The notes under the pieces were generated by a model that did no database searches, was not told where the DNA came from, and was given only the letters and a program-made list of their open reading frames with translations. A program made the position numbers and the translations under genes. From Pseudanabaena sp. BC1403 (lineage in GTDB: Bacteria; Cyanobacteriota; Cyanobacteriia; Pseudanabaenales; Pseudanabaenaceae): 64,000 nucleotides of DNA. This document shows, one piece after another, positions 44,662 through 53,065 of this stretch; positions within the stretch are counted from its first letter, which is position 1; every line of letters starts with the position of its first letter. The stretch covers positions 103,036 to 167,035 of the forward strand of contig NZ_PDDM01000010.1 in the NCBI RefSeq assembly GCF_002914585.1, in the 5' to 3' direction.

Positions 44662-45699
44662 ATGACAATCGATGATAGTAGCGATCGCAATAAGCATCCA
44701 AGTCTAACAATAAGCCAAAACATAAATATTAGTGAGTCATCATCTAAACCTCCATTAGTTTTAATTGTAGATGATGACTCGTTTATGCGAAAAATTTTGG
44801 TGCGTTATTTGGAACGCGAAAATTATCGTGTGGTTGAGGCGAATGATGGCATGGAGGCTTTAAAAATTTATCAAGAATGTCAACCAGATATAATTTTACT
44901 GGATGCAATGATGCCAGTTTTGGATGGATTTGAATGTTGTTCTCAGATTCAAAAATTGCCTAATGGTGATCATACTCCAATATTAATTATTACCGCCCTT
45001 GAAGATCGGGAGTCCGTAGATCGCGCCTACGAGGTGGGGGCTTCGGACTATGTAACTAAGCCAATTCACTGGGCTGTCTTGCGCCAAAGGGTTCGCCGTT
45101 TGCTCGAACAAGCTAATCTGCATCAGCAGCTTGAATCTGCCAATCAACAATTAGCAGTTGTTGTCCAAGAATTAAGAAGATTGGTCTCCATTGATGGCTT
45201 GACTCAAGTAGCTAATCGTCGCTGCCTAGATGAATATCTGGAACAAGAATGTAAGCGATCGCAAAGAGAACAAATCCCGCTTTCATTGGTGTTATGCGAT
45301 ATCGACTTTTTTAAAAACTATAACGATAATTACGGACATCAGGAGGGCGATCGCTGCTTACAGGAAATCGCCCAAGCAATTAGTAAATCCACCAATCGTC
45401 CTGCAGATTTGGTAGCTCGCTACGGTGGGGAAGAATTTGCAATTATTTTGCCGAATACCGATGCCGAAGGAGCGCTGAATGTGGCGATTAGGGCTACAGA
45501 AATTGTGCGATCGCTACAATTGCCACATGCTTTCTCTAAAGTTGCCAATCATGTGACGATTAGTTGTGGGGTTGCAACACTTTTGCCAACTCATGGGTTT
45601 GAAATGATTCATTTAATCAAATCAGCTGATCGTGCTCTATATCTCGCCAAAGCCGAAGGTCGAAATTGTGTTAGGCAAAATGCATATGTCCCAGAGTAA
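44662..45699 (+). CDS. REC-GGDEF diguanylate cyclase
   Basis: A 345-residue response regulator. REC about 35-160 has acceptor Asp in ILLDAMMPVLDG and Lys in TKPIHW; a short coiled coil joins it to a GGDEF domain (about 175-340) with an intact RYGGEEFAIIL active site, so it should make c-di-GMP. RPAD five residues ahead of GGEEF matches the RxxD inhibitory site, so product feedback is expected. Position directly after the LOV-kinase with Hpt suggests that kinase phosphorylates it. Confidence 0.95.
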   Translation: MTIDDSSDRNKHPSLTISQNINISESSSKPPLVLIVDDDSFMRKILVRYLERENYRVVEANDGMEALKIYQECQPDIILLDAMMPVLDGFECCSQIQKLPNGDHTPILIITALEDRESVDRAYEVGASDYVTKPIHWAVLRQRVRRLLEQANLHQQLESANQQLAVVVQELRRLVSIDGLTQVANRRCLDEYLEQECKRSQREQIPLSLVLCDIDFFKNYNDNYGHQEGDRCLQEIAQAISKSTNRPADLVARYGGEEFAIILPNTDAEGALNVAIRATEIVRSLQLPHAFSKVANHVTISCGVATLLPTHGFEMIHLIKSADRALYLAKAEGRNCVRQNAYVPE

Positions 45700-45743
45700 T
45701 AGTGTGGGGCGGCGCGAAGCGCCACCTCACACCATTGGGGCAG

Positions 45744-45868
45744 CAATTCTCATTATAAAAATCAGTTGTTTGAAAGCCCGCCGCTGGCGGGCTTTCAAAC
45801 AACTGATTTTGGTGTGTCCAGCGCCTTCGGTGCTGGACACACCAAAATCAGTTTCATAATGAGAATTG
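45744..45868. repeat. Two-hairpin repeat, copy 3
   Basis: Same family as 26600-26724. Hairpin 1 is AGTTGTTTGAAAGCCCGCC and complement, hairpin 2 GGTGTGTCCAGCGCC and near-complement. ATTGGGG occurs at 45734-45740 and again at 45874-45880, so a 7-bp flanking direct repeat is present. Confidence 0.9.
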
Positions 45869-45962
45869 CTGCTATTGGGGGCAAAAATCGCGACGTTCTC
45901 GAAAATATGGTACGGTCATAGCTGAATGCTATATGACTAAACTACGGTAATCGCATAATTTT

Positions 45963-46577
45963 ATGGAATGGCATATTACGGACGCACAAAGCCTAGCAAT
46001 AATCGACAACGAGATTGGTGAACACTCACTTTCACCAGCCGAATATGAAATTGTGCGCCAAGTAATTTATGCAACCGCAGATTTTGAGTATAAAAACCTT
46101 GTCAGGTTCTCTGAACACTCATTACAAGCAGGAGCAACTGCCCTCGCTACGCGCACCACAATTATCGTCGATGTGCCAACTGTACAAGCGGCAATCTTTC
46201 CGAAAATCTGCGACACTTTTGCGAATCCCATTTATTGCGGTGTAGAAGCAATCACTCGTCCCCAGAAAGGTAAAACGCAAGCGGCTTGGGGGATTGAGAC
46301 CCTAGCAAAACGTTATCCTGAAGCAATTTTTGTGATCGGCGAGTCTCAAACAGCATTGGCAACTTTGGTGGATTTGATCGAGATGGAAGATGTCAAGCCT
46401 GCGCTGGTGATTGGTACTCCTGCTGGGTTTATTGATACTGATGTTATCAAGTCTCGCTTAAATGATTCGTTAATTCCCCATATTCGCGTCGATGGGCGTA
46501 AAGGCAATGCGATCGCGGCGGCAGCCATATTCAATTCTCTGGTCAGTTTGGCATGGCAAGCCTACGGCAATAAATAA
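45963..46577 (+). CDS. cobH: Precorrin-8X methylmutase
   Basis: CobH/CbiC moves the methyl group from C-11 to C-12 to give hydrogenobyrinic or cobyrinic acid in the corrin pathway. At 204 residues it has the normal length. Family strings include EYEIVRQVIYATADFEY, SLQAGATAL, PTVQAAIF, GVEAITRP, ALVIGTPAGFI and VDGRKGNAIAAAA. A single cobalamin gene with no neighbours of the pathway, as is usual in cyanobacteria. No cobalamin riboswitch is visible upstream. Confidence 0.94.
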   Translation: MEWHITDAQSLAIIDNEIGEHSLSPAEYEIVRQVIYATADFEYKNLVRFSEHSLQAGATALATRTTIIVDVPTVQAAIFPKICDTFANPIYCGVEAITRPQKGKTQAAWGIETLAKRYPEAIFVIGESQTALATLVDLIEMEDVKPALVIGTPAGFIDTDVIKSRLNDSLIPHIRVDGRKGNAIAAAAIFNSLVSLAWQAYGNK

Positions 46578-46608
46578 TCTAGACAAACATGAATGTGTTT
46601 GTCTAGAT
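46577..46608. terminator. Hairpin between convergent genes
   Basis: ATCTAGACAAACAT GA ATGTGTTTGTCTAGAT, overlapping the cobH stop. Confidence 0.85.
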
Positions 46609-46609
46609 C

Positions 46610-47341
46610 TTATGACCAGATAATGCCTGACAAATTTGCCTCTTGCGTCATCATTCCATCAGTAACAGTGTCAGACATTTTTGATTTACTTAAGTTCGCT
46701 TTATAGAAATTCACGCGACTAAGATCAGAGCCTTGGAGATTAGCACTCGTTAGGTCAGCTTCACTCAAATCAGCATCACAGAGACTTGCTCCATACAAAC
46801 TTGCAAATGTCAGATCAACCTCAGAGAGCATCGCTTTGTTCAGATTTGCACCATTGAGACTCGCCCGACTGAGATCAGCCCGTTGCAACATGGCTTCATT
46901 GAGACTCGCACCAAATAATCTTGCATCCCTGAGAATCGCCTCACTCAGATCGGCACGATTTAACTTTGTTTTGCCCATATTTGCACCTGTAAGTTTGGCT
47001 CGGGGCAATTTTGCTTTGTTAAGAATTGCTCCATATAAATTCACCCCATAAAGTCTGGCATCACTAAGATTAGCTTCGCTAAGATCAGCTTCTCCTAAAT
47101 CAGCACCACTAAAATTGGCGTTGACGAGATTGGCTCGATAGAGCTTAGCACCATTAAAGTCTGCCCCATTTAGCTTGGCGTTGCTTAAATTTGCACCATA
47201 GAGACTGGATTCACTTAGATTTGCACCACTTAGGTCGGCATGACTGAGGTCAATACCATTCATATCAGTTCTGCTGAGATTTACTCCCGCAAAGTTGCGA
47301 CGACCCACATAGTAGCTATTGATTAGCTCACTGACTTCCAT
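46610..47341 (-). CDS. Pentapeptide repeat protein
   Basis: A 243-residue protein made almost wholly of A(D/N)LxX units (about 30 copies: GANLSES, NGADFNG, GADLGEA and so on), which fold into a right-handed square beta helix. A short N-terminal part (MEVSELINSYYVGRRNF) precedes the repeats. Common in cyanobacteria; functions are mostly unknown. The ATG giving MEVSEL is used because an upstream TTG would add residues from the repeat at 47397. Confidence 0.9.
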   Translation of the reverse strand: MEVSELINSYYVGRRNFAGVNLSRTDMNGIDLSHADLSGANLSESSLYGANLSNAKLNGADFNGAKLYRANLVNANFSGADLGEADLSEANLSDARLYGVNLYGAILNKAKLPRAKLTGANMGKTKLNRADLSEAILRDARLFGASLNEAMLQRADLSRASLNGANLNKAMLSEVDLTFASLYGASLCDADLSEADLTSANLQGSDLSRVNFYKANLSKSKMSDTVTDGMMTQEANLSGIIWS

Positions 47342-47396
47342 TAAGTTTTCACCATTTTTTAATAAATAAACCTTTCCCGCCCGAAGAATAGGTGTT

Positions 47397-47498
47397 ATAC
47401 CAAAACACAAAGTGGCGCAGCCACTTTTGTTTTTAAAACCCTTACAGGGTTTGGTTTTTAATTCACAGAAGTGTTGTCACACTTTTGTGAATTGGTAT
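47397..47498 (+). repeat. Cloverleaf-type three-hairpin repeat, copy C
   Basis: ATACCAAAACACAAAGTGGC start and TTCACAGAAGTGT..GAATTGGTAT end; nearest to copy A in sequence. Confidence 0.9.
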
Positions 47499-47503
47499 TA
47501 TAG

Positions 47504-47558
47504 AATGAATAATTATTGGCTTGTGGCAAAGCTGCACGCCAATAATTATTATTCACTG
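47504..47558. repeat. Degenerate copy of the kptA-leader palindrome
   Basis: AATGAATAATTATTGGC..GCCAATAATTATTATTCACT followed by GGGAAGG, like 19676-19725 plus its trailing bases. Confidence 0.65.
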
Positions 47559-47593
47559 GGAAGGGAATAAGATATAGCTCACAGCACTATATC

Positions 47594-47821
47594 TTATTCA
47601 TTGTTTTCATCCATTTCTGCTTCCATTGCTTCTAAAATCTCTTGTTCTTGCGCTGTAAAATCTTCCTCGCTAATATCACCAAGATCAAACTTTAGTTGCA
47701 AAGTAGTGAGCCTTTTTTGAAGATTTTCAGTTTTTTCTAACTCAGTAGTTGCCCTTTCTTCGATTTGTTCAGCGATCCAGACTAATCCGTCAAGGGGTGC
47801 TGTCAGTAGTTGCCATATCAT
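47594..47821 (-). CDS. gvpG: Gas vesicle protein GvpG-like
   Basis: A 75-residue helical protein closely matching the GvpG pattern: LLTAPLDGLVWIAEQIEERA at the start, QLKFDLGDISEEDFTAQEQE in the middle and an acidic end. In gas-vesicle clusters GvpG is a minor accessory or chaperone-like protein. No other gvp gene (such as gvpA, C, F, N) is in this window; it stands alone between a pentapeptide gene and pyrD. Either the main cluster lies elsewhere or this is an isolated homologue with another role. Confidence 0.82.
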   Translation of the reverse strand: MIWQLLTAPLDGLVWIAEQIEERATTELEKTENLQKRLTTLQLKFDLGDISEEDFTAQEQEILEAMEAEMDENNE

Positions 47822-47867
47822 TGGGAAATGTACTCCTTAAATTCCTGATTTCGGGCTGTCGTACTTT

Positions 47868-47970
47868 AAGTAGCGCAGCGTAATTAAAAGCCCAAAATCA
47901 AGATCTGTACTGCCCGATTAGCAGGCGGTACAGATCTTGAGGTTTTGTATTTAATTACGCTGCGTTACTT
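47868..47970. repeat. Long nested hairpin, copy 1
   Basis: Outer arms AGTAGCGCAGCGTAATTAAA with complement, inner arms AAAATCAAGATCTGTACTGC with near complement. Relatives at 52930-53033 and (shorter) 10052-10110. It precedes pyrD by about 28 bp. Confidence 0.8.
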
Positions 47971-47997
47971 AGTAAGAGAGCCTAATAAACTAAACCT

Positions 47998-49110
47998 ATG
48001 TTAAGTGTTGCCTACCAATATGGGGTGCGCCCCCTGTTATTTTCACTCGATCCTGAAGCTGCTCATCATTTCGCGATCGCTACTTGTCGTCGCATTAGTG
48101 AGTCACCAACACTACAAGCGATCGCTAAGTCCACCTTTTACTATAGCGATTCGCGTCTATCACAAACCCTTTGGAACCTCAAGTTTGAGAATCCCGTCGG
48201 CTTAGCAGCAGGTTTTGATAAAAATGCGGAAGCGATTGGCGCATGGGAACATCTGGGATTTGGATTTGCAGAAGTGGGGACAATTACCGCCCATGCTCAG
48301 TCTGGCAATCCACAGCCACGTTTGTTTCGACTGCCCAGCGATCGCGCAGTTTTAAATCGGATGGGGTTCAATAATCGCGGTGCAGCAGCAACGGCGACTG
48401 ATCTCAAAAATTATTTGCAAACCCATAAACTGAGTATTCCCCTTGGCATTAATCTTGGCAAATCCAAAATCACGGAGATAGCCGACGCAAAACTAGACTA
48501 TGCCGAGAGTTTGCGATCACTGTACGATTTTGGTGATTATTTCGTAGTCAATGTCAGTTCCCCGAATACGCCCAATTTGCGCGATCTGCAAGCTACTGAT
48601 CAGCTATGCGCGATCCTCGCTGAATTAAATCCGATTAATACAGCTAACAAACCGATTTTAGTAAAAATTGCCCCAGACTTAAATGATGCTGACATTGTGG
48701 AAGTCGTCAAAGCGAGTCAAGCCTATGGCGTAGCAGGAATTATCGCGACAAACACGACGATTTCACGGCAAAACTTAACGACTACGCATTTGTCTATTAC
48801 TGGTAAACCTGTCACCGAGGAAGCAGGTGGAATTAGTGGTCAACCTGTACGCGATCGCTCTTTACAAGTAATCAATCTAATCTGGCAAACCACGCAAGGA
48901 AGTTTACCAATCATCGGTGTGGGCGGCATTTTCACGGCAGAAGATGCGTGGCAAAAGATTACGGCGGGTGCAGCGATCGTGCAGGTTTATACGGGCTTAA
49001 TTTATGAGGGGCCAATGATCGTCAAGAAGATCTTGCAAGGTTTGGTTGCCAAGCTAGAAGCGCATGGCTTAGATAATATTCAACAAGCGATCGGGCTGTC
49101 TCACAAATAA
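47998..49110 (+). CDS. pyrD: Dihydroorotate dehydrogenase (quinone, class 2)
   Basis: PyrD oxidises dihydroorotate to orotate in pyrimidine synthesis, passing electrons to quinone. Class 2 features: an N-terminal membrane-associating helix region, NPVGLAAGFDKNAEA, GSIT-type VGTITAHAQSGNPQPR, the FMN site NVSSPNTPNLRDLQ with the catalytic Ser, KIAPDLND and GVGGIFTAEDA. 370 residues. It starts about 28 bp after a nested hairpin and ends in a palindrome shared with atpG. Confidence 0.95.
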   Translation: MLSVAYQYGVRPLLFSLDPEAAHHFAIATCRRISESPTLQAIAKSTFYYSDSRLSQTLWNLKFENPVGLAAGFDKNAEAIGAWEHLGFGFAEVGTITAHAQSGNPQPRLFRLPSDRAVLNRMGFNNRGAAATATDLKNYLQTHKLSIPLGINLGKSKITEIADAKLDYAESLRSLYDFGDYFVVNVSSPNTPNLRDLQATDQLCAILAELNPINTANKPILVKIAPDLNDADIVEVVKASQAYGVAGIIATNTTISRQNLTTTHLSITGKPVTEEAGGISGQPVRDRSLQVINLIWQTTQGSLPIIGVGGIFTAEDAWQKITAGAAIVQVYTGLIYEGPMIVKKILQGLVAKLEAHGLDNIQQAIGLSHK

Positions 49111-49162
49111 ACTTAAACATAAAGAGGGCGGCGCATAGCGCCGCCCTCTTTATGTTTAAGTT
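49110..49162. terminator. Perfect palindrome shared by pyrD and atpG
   Basis: AACTTAAACATAAAGAGGGC GGCGC ATA and complement. It begins at the pyrD stop and contains the atpG stop, so it can end both transcripts. Confidence 0.92.
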
Positions 49163-50103
49163 AGAGCGGCTGCGCCACCAACTACTTCTAGAATTTCTTG
49201 AGTAATCGCGGCTTGACGGGCTTTGTTGTACTGCAAAGTCAGGGACTTAATTAGGTCGCCTGCATTTTCAGTCGCATTGTTCATTGCGGTCATCCGTGCG
49301 GCAAGTTCGCTCGCTACGGATTCTTGCAAAGCACGCAGGATTTGATTGCTCAGATACAGAGGTAACAAAGCATCAAGGATTTGTTCAGGATTTTGTTCAA
49401 AGAGCAATTCCTTCGGCAATTCCTTGACGGTAATTTCCCTTTTTTCGCGCTCGACTTGGAATTTGCCACCACGAGTAATTAGGCGGAAAATTTCATCGTC
49501 TTGAGGCTCTAGTCCTTGAGGCTCAAGGGGCAATAGAGTTTGGAGAACAGGACGAGAGCTAATCAGGGATACAAAACGGGTATAGATCAACTCTACGCGA
49601 TCAATCACACCGCCCAAAAATGCTGAGGTAATTTCATCACCGATCGCATTAGCTTCGGCCGCATTAGGAATTTGGTTTAAGCTAACGAACTTAGCGGCGA
49701 TCGGTTCCTCACGACGGGCAAAGTATTGCGCCGCCTTACGACCGACCAAAATAAAGGTGTAATTAAGACCTTGTGCTTTTAGCTCTTTAGCACGGGCTTC
49801 AGCGCGGCGAATAATGGTTGAGTTATAGCCACCACAAAGGCCGCGATCGCCTGAAATCACCAGAAGACCAACGGTTTTAACAGGACGTTTTTCGAGTAAA
49901 GGCAGACTGACATCCTCAAAGGAGATGCGTTGCTGGAGACGATATAGGACTTGAGCGAGGCGATCGGCAAAAGGACGAGTTGACAAAACTTGCTGCTGAG
50001 CGCGTCTGACCTTTGCGGCTGCGACGAGACGCATTGCTTCAGTTATCTTGCGAGTATTCTTAACAGTGCCGATGCGATCGCGGATGGATTTGAGGTTAGC
50101 CAT
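49156..50103 (-). CDS. atpG: ATP synthase F1 gamma subunit
   Basis: Central rotor shaft of F1 (called AtpC in cyanobacterial naming). 315 residues, with the long coiled helix pair: N-terminal [20 protein letters not shown] and C-terminal [20 protein letters not shown]. The cyanobacterial insertion of about 35 residues (around 200-235) is present, but without the redox Cys pair of plant chloroplasts. It stands alone: no atp operon gene is adjacent. Confidence 0.96.
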   Translation of the reverse strand: MANLKSIRDRIGTVKNTRKITEAMRLVAAAKVRRAQQQVLSTRPFADRLAQVLYRLQQRISFEDVSLPLLEKRPVKTVGLLVISGDRGLCGGYNSTIIRRAEARAKELKAQGLNYTFILVGRKAAQYFARREEPIAAKFVSLNQIPNAAEANAIGDEITSAFLGGVIDRVELIYTRFVSLISSRPVLQTLLPLEPQGLEPQDDEIFRLITRGGKFQVEREKREITVKELPKELLFEQNPEQILDALLPLYLSNQILRALQESVASELAARMTAMNNATENAGDLIKSLTLQYNKARQAAITQEILEVVGGAAALT

Positions 50104-50243
50104 GAAACTAAATTGCTACTTGCTATTGAATACTATGGAAAATTTGGAATATCACAGAAGACACTTAAGTATCCTAAGTATCTTAATAAAAAATTGCGCC
50201 TTCAAACCGCAAACTAATGTATATCCTTGAAATTGATTAGCAT

Positions 50244-50275
50244 GGTAATAAATCTGCGTCAGCAGATTTATTACC
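50244..50275. repeat. Hairpin ahead of thiG
   Basis: GGTAATAAATCTGC GTCA GCAGATTTATTACC. It lies in the gap between divergent atpG and thiG, 33 bp before the thiG start. It is not a TPP riboswitch: the conserved CTGAGA/ACC elements are absent. Confidence 0.7.
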
Positions 50276-50308
50276 AAAAATTTGCCAATAACCTTTTAAT
50301 CCCTTGAT

Positions 50309-51172
50309 ATGATCGCCTCTTCACCTTCTTTTAACCCAATTTTCACGATAAATAGCTTAAACCCTGATATTACTGAACCATCAGATGATCTGCTCGAAAT
50401 TGCAGGGCGTAAGTTCCGATCTCGCTTAATGACTGGCTCAGGAAAATATGCCAACTTCGAGGTAATGCGTCAGGCGATCATTGCCAGTGGCTGCGAGATT
50501 GTGACTGTGGCGGTGCGCCGTGTGCAAACTAATGCGGCAGGCCACGAAGGACTTGCTGAAGCTATCGATTGGAGCAAATATTGGCTTTTGCCGAATACTG
50601 CTGGCTGTCAGACTGCGGAGGAGGCTGTGCGTGTGGCACGACTGGGGCGCGAGATGGCAAAGATTTTGGGTCAGGAAGATAATAATTTTGTCAAGCTTGA
50701 AGTAATCCCTGATCTCAAATATTTACTCCCCGATCCCCTTGGTACTTGTAAAGCTGCGGAACAGTTAGTTAAAGAAGGTTTTGCAGTTTTACCCTATATC
50801 AACGCCGATCCCCGCTTGGCAAAAACTCTCGAAGAAATTGGTTGTGTAACCGTAATGCCTCTCGGATCGCCAATTGGTTCAGGGCAAGGTATTAACAATG
50901 CCGCAAATATCGCGATCATCATCGAAGAATCCCAGATTCCCGTCGTGGTCGATGCTGGTATCGGAGTTCCGAGCGAAGCATCAGCGGCGATGGAAATGGG
51001 CGCATCAGCCTTATTGGTCAATACTGCGATCGCTTGTGCGAATAACCCAGTAGCAATGGGACGAGCGATGGGCATGGCAACTGAAGCAGGTCGCGCCGCC
51101 TATCTATCAGGAAGGATTCCTGTAAAAGCATATGCGAGTGCCAGTTCACCGATGACAGGACTAGTTTCATAA
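50309..51172 (+). CDS. thiG: Thiazole synthase
   Basis: ThiG condenses deoxyxylulose phosphate, dehydroglycine and sulfur from ThiS into the thiazole phosphate of thiamine. A TIM barrel with [50 protein letters not shown] (Schiff-base Lys) and [13 protein letters not shown] is intact. The N terminus is about 30 residues longer than the E. coli form, which may be an extension or a start at a later ATG. ThiE is about 9 kb away in the window. Confidence 0.93.
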   Translation: MIASSPSFNPIFTINSLNPDITEPSDDLLEIAGRKFRSRLMTGSGKYANFEVMRQAIIASGCEIVTVAVRRVQTNAAGHEGLAEAIDWSKYWLLPNTAGCQTAEEAVRVARLGREMAKILGQEDNNFVKLEVIPDLKYLLPDPLGTCKAAEQLVKEGFAVLPYINADPRLAKTLEEIGCVTVMPLGSPIGSGQGINNAANIAIIIEESQIPVVVDAGIGVPSEASAAMEMGASALLVNTAIACANNPVAMGRAMGMATEAGRAAYLSGRIPVKAYASASSPMTGLVS

Positions 51173-51206
51173 AAAATAGGGTTGCATAGCAACCCTATTT
51201 TTTATG
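51170..51206. terminator. Hairpin after thiG
   Basis: ATAAAAAATAGGGTTGC ATA GCAACCCTATTTTTTAT, overlapping the thiG stop; A and T runs on both sides. Confidence 0.88.
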
Positions 51207-51216
51207 AAAAACATAA

Positions 51217-51271
51217 AGCCCAAAAGATAAGTGGCGGTGCGAAGCACCGCCACTTATCTTTTGGGCTTTGC
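51217..51271. terminator. Palindrome after the glycosyltransferase
   Basis: AAAGCCCAAAAGATAAGTGG CGGTGC GAA and complement, just before the stop of the minus-strand gene. Confidence 0.8.
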
Positions 51272-51284
51272 AAAACTTACATTG

Positions 51285-52304
51285 TTATGGCTGCAAACGT
51301 TTAAGTATCTTTGTCCATATTCTTAGCGATCGCAGTTTCAGCACTTGCCAATAATCTAATTCGGGAATATTGCTTTGATATAACTGCTTGTGATCAAAAA
51401 ATTCGTTTAGCTCTTCAAGAATTACCTGTAGCCGCATCAGGATATTTTCAGCACGATATTCATCTAATACAGTTGGCGATAAAGACAATTTTTGATTGGT
51501 TTGAATTACCCTAAGAATGCGATGCATATCAAACTCTAGTGAGTATCCTGCAATCTTGTAACAGTTGAAAGCAGGATCTAAATAATCAGATAAGCCATGA
51601 TTGACACTAGAAAAAACTTGACAGCCACAAGCCAGAGCTTCCATTGGCTGCAAGCCGAATCCTTCGGTTACATTCTGCACAGCCCAATATTCTGCTGAGT
51701 CGTAGAGATAAACCTTCGCACGATTAAATAATCCTTCCAGATCTTCAACATAATGATCAATTACTTCTACTCGACATTGCTTTTGCAAAGCAGGAATTAA
51801 TTGGTTCATCAAATAACTTGAGGATTTTCGTGCCTGCACCAGCACATCAATATCGCGATCGCTCCAATGACTATTTTCTTGATTTTGAAACTTACTGGAG
51901 ATCTCGTTTGGCAAATAATAAATTAACGAATGTGGCGATCGCTGTCCCCAATAGCCGAGAGTATTTCGACTAACCGTAATAATCGGCACGCTCGCTGGTA
52001 AATTAAAGTCATAACCTGCGCTATGGGCGTGATAAATCGCATTCAAACGCTTTAACTTTGGCGCAAGTTTAACAACATCAAATCCCCAGCTCATCACAAA
52101 AATTGCATCATCTAAAGCTCGAAACGTATCATCTGAATCCAATAAATCATCCAGCCAAAGATGCTCTTTTTCGCGCTGGCGATAGGTGACGACTTCCGCA
52201 GCACAAACTTTTTTGACTAATTCCAAGGTTTTTAGCTCTGCCCACAACCCGCCGCAAGCAAATTTATTTGTAGTTCCTGGCAGCAAAAAGTATAGTCTTC
52301 TCAT
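51285..52304 (-). CDS. Family 4-like glycosyltransferase
   Basis: A 339-residue GT-B protein. The first lobe is compact (LYFLLPGTTNKFACGGLWAE); the second carries the sugar-nucleotide motif EGFGLQPMEALACGCQVFSS, which contains the E-x7-E of GT4, and an HSAGYDFN loop. Acceptor unknown. No operon partner on the minus strand is close; a small membrane-protein gene starts 31 bp upstream on the other strand. Confidence 0.85.
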   Translation of the reverse strand: MRRLYFLLPGTTNKFACGGLWAELKTLELVKKVCAAEVVTYRQREKEHLWLDDLLDSDDTFRALDDAIFVMSWGFDVVKLAPKLKRLNAIYHAHSAGYDFNLPASVPIITVSRNTLGYWGQRSPHSLIYYLPNEISSKFQNQENSHWSDRDIDVLVQARKSSSYLMNQLIPALQKQCRVEVIDHYVEDLEGLFNRAKVYLYDSAEYWAVQNVTEGFGLQPMEALACGCQVFSSVNHGLSDYLDPAFNCYKIAGYSLEFDMHRILRVIQTNQKLSLSPTVLDEYRAENILMRLQVILEELNEFFDHKQLYQSNIPELDYWQVLKLRSLRIWTKILKRLQP

Positions 52305-52334
52305 TTAGCAAGCTCAAATATCAGGCTCAAATCC

Positions 52335-52913
52335 TTGTTAAACAAGTTTAGGTTAAAAGAGATAACCATCAAAAAACTTCACTGGAGCTTTCTGCCCTTG
52401 TGGATTATAGCCACATCACTGAGTTACGCGGGGGGTGGCAAAATTAGCGCCTCTGTCACAGACTTCATAACTGGTGATTTTGGGGTGTTTTTAAGTTTTG
52501 CAGTGATGAGCCTCGCGATCGCAGTATCCCAGTGGTTAGTGATCAGGCAATATATTCGGGGTGTTGGATGGTTGTGGACAACTTTAGTGGGTGGTGCTGT
52601 GGGCGGCTCGCTAAGTTCTTGGGCAAGCTTTCAGTTGGCTGTCACCTATGGCGATGCAGTTGATTTATTGATGATATATGCTTGTTTACGGGGATTTTCA
52701 ACTGGATTTGTGCAATGGATGCTAATTAAACAGTATTTTAAACAATCAGGCTGGTGGATTGTGGGGACTACGGCGAGCTGGTATGTGGGTGTAATGGTGG
52801 GTAGTTTGTTGATCACCAAACTGGGATATTTTTTAACACTTGTTGTTGGCGCGATTTACGGATTGCTGACAGGGTGTGTTTTATTGATGCTTTTCTGGGG
52901 TCGCAGAAAATAA
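52335..52913 (+). CDS. Hypothetical membrane protein
   Basis: A 192-residue integral membrane protein with four to five hydrophobic stretches, several Gly-rich (VGGAVGGSLSSWASF, GAIYGLLTGCVLLMLF). Repeated WLVIRQYI / WMLIKQYF motifs suggest an internal duplication. I do not recognise a family. No ATG is available near the start, so a TTG is used (LNKFRLKEI); confidence in this start is limited. Confidence 0.65.
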   Translation: MLNKFRLKEITIKKLHWSFLPLWIIATSLSYAGGGKISASVTDFITGDFGVFLSFAVMSLAIAVSQWLVIRQYIRGVGWLWTTLVGGAVGGSLSSWASFQLAVTYGDAVDLLMIYACLRGFSTGFVQWMLIKQYFKQSGWWIVGTTASWYVGVMVGSLLITKLGYFLTLVVGAIYGLLTGCVLLMLFWGRRK

Positions 52914-52929
52914 AGCTAAACTAAACTAT

Positions 52930-53033
52930 AAGTAACTCAACAAAATTAAAAACTCAAAACCAAAATCTTTACCGCCCACTACACGGGCGGTAAAGATTTT
53001 GGGGTTTTATATTTAATTTTGCCTAGCGACTTA
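52930..53033. repeat. Long nested hairpin, copy 2
   Basis: Inner arms CCAAAATCTTTACCGCCC and near complement, outer parts AACAAAATTAAAA..TTTAATTTTGCC. Same plan as 47868-47970. Confidence 0.75.
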
Positions 53034-53065
53034 AGTTCAATTCTCAGCTCATAAATAGATCAGGC

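Noticed and set aside
45869..45962. Possible cobalamin riboswitch ahead of cobH
   Set aside because: The gap is under 100 bp outside the repeat and lacks the B12-box.
50244..50309. Possible TPP riboswitch ahead of thiG, and likewise ahead of thiE
   Set aside because: A simple hairpin is present ahead of thiG, but the conserved THI-box elements are missing in both leaders.
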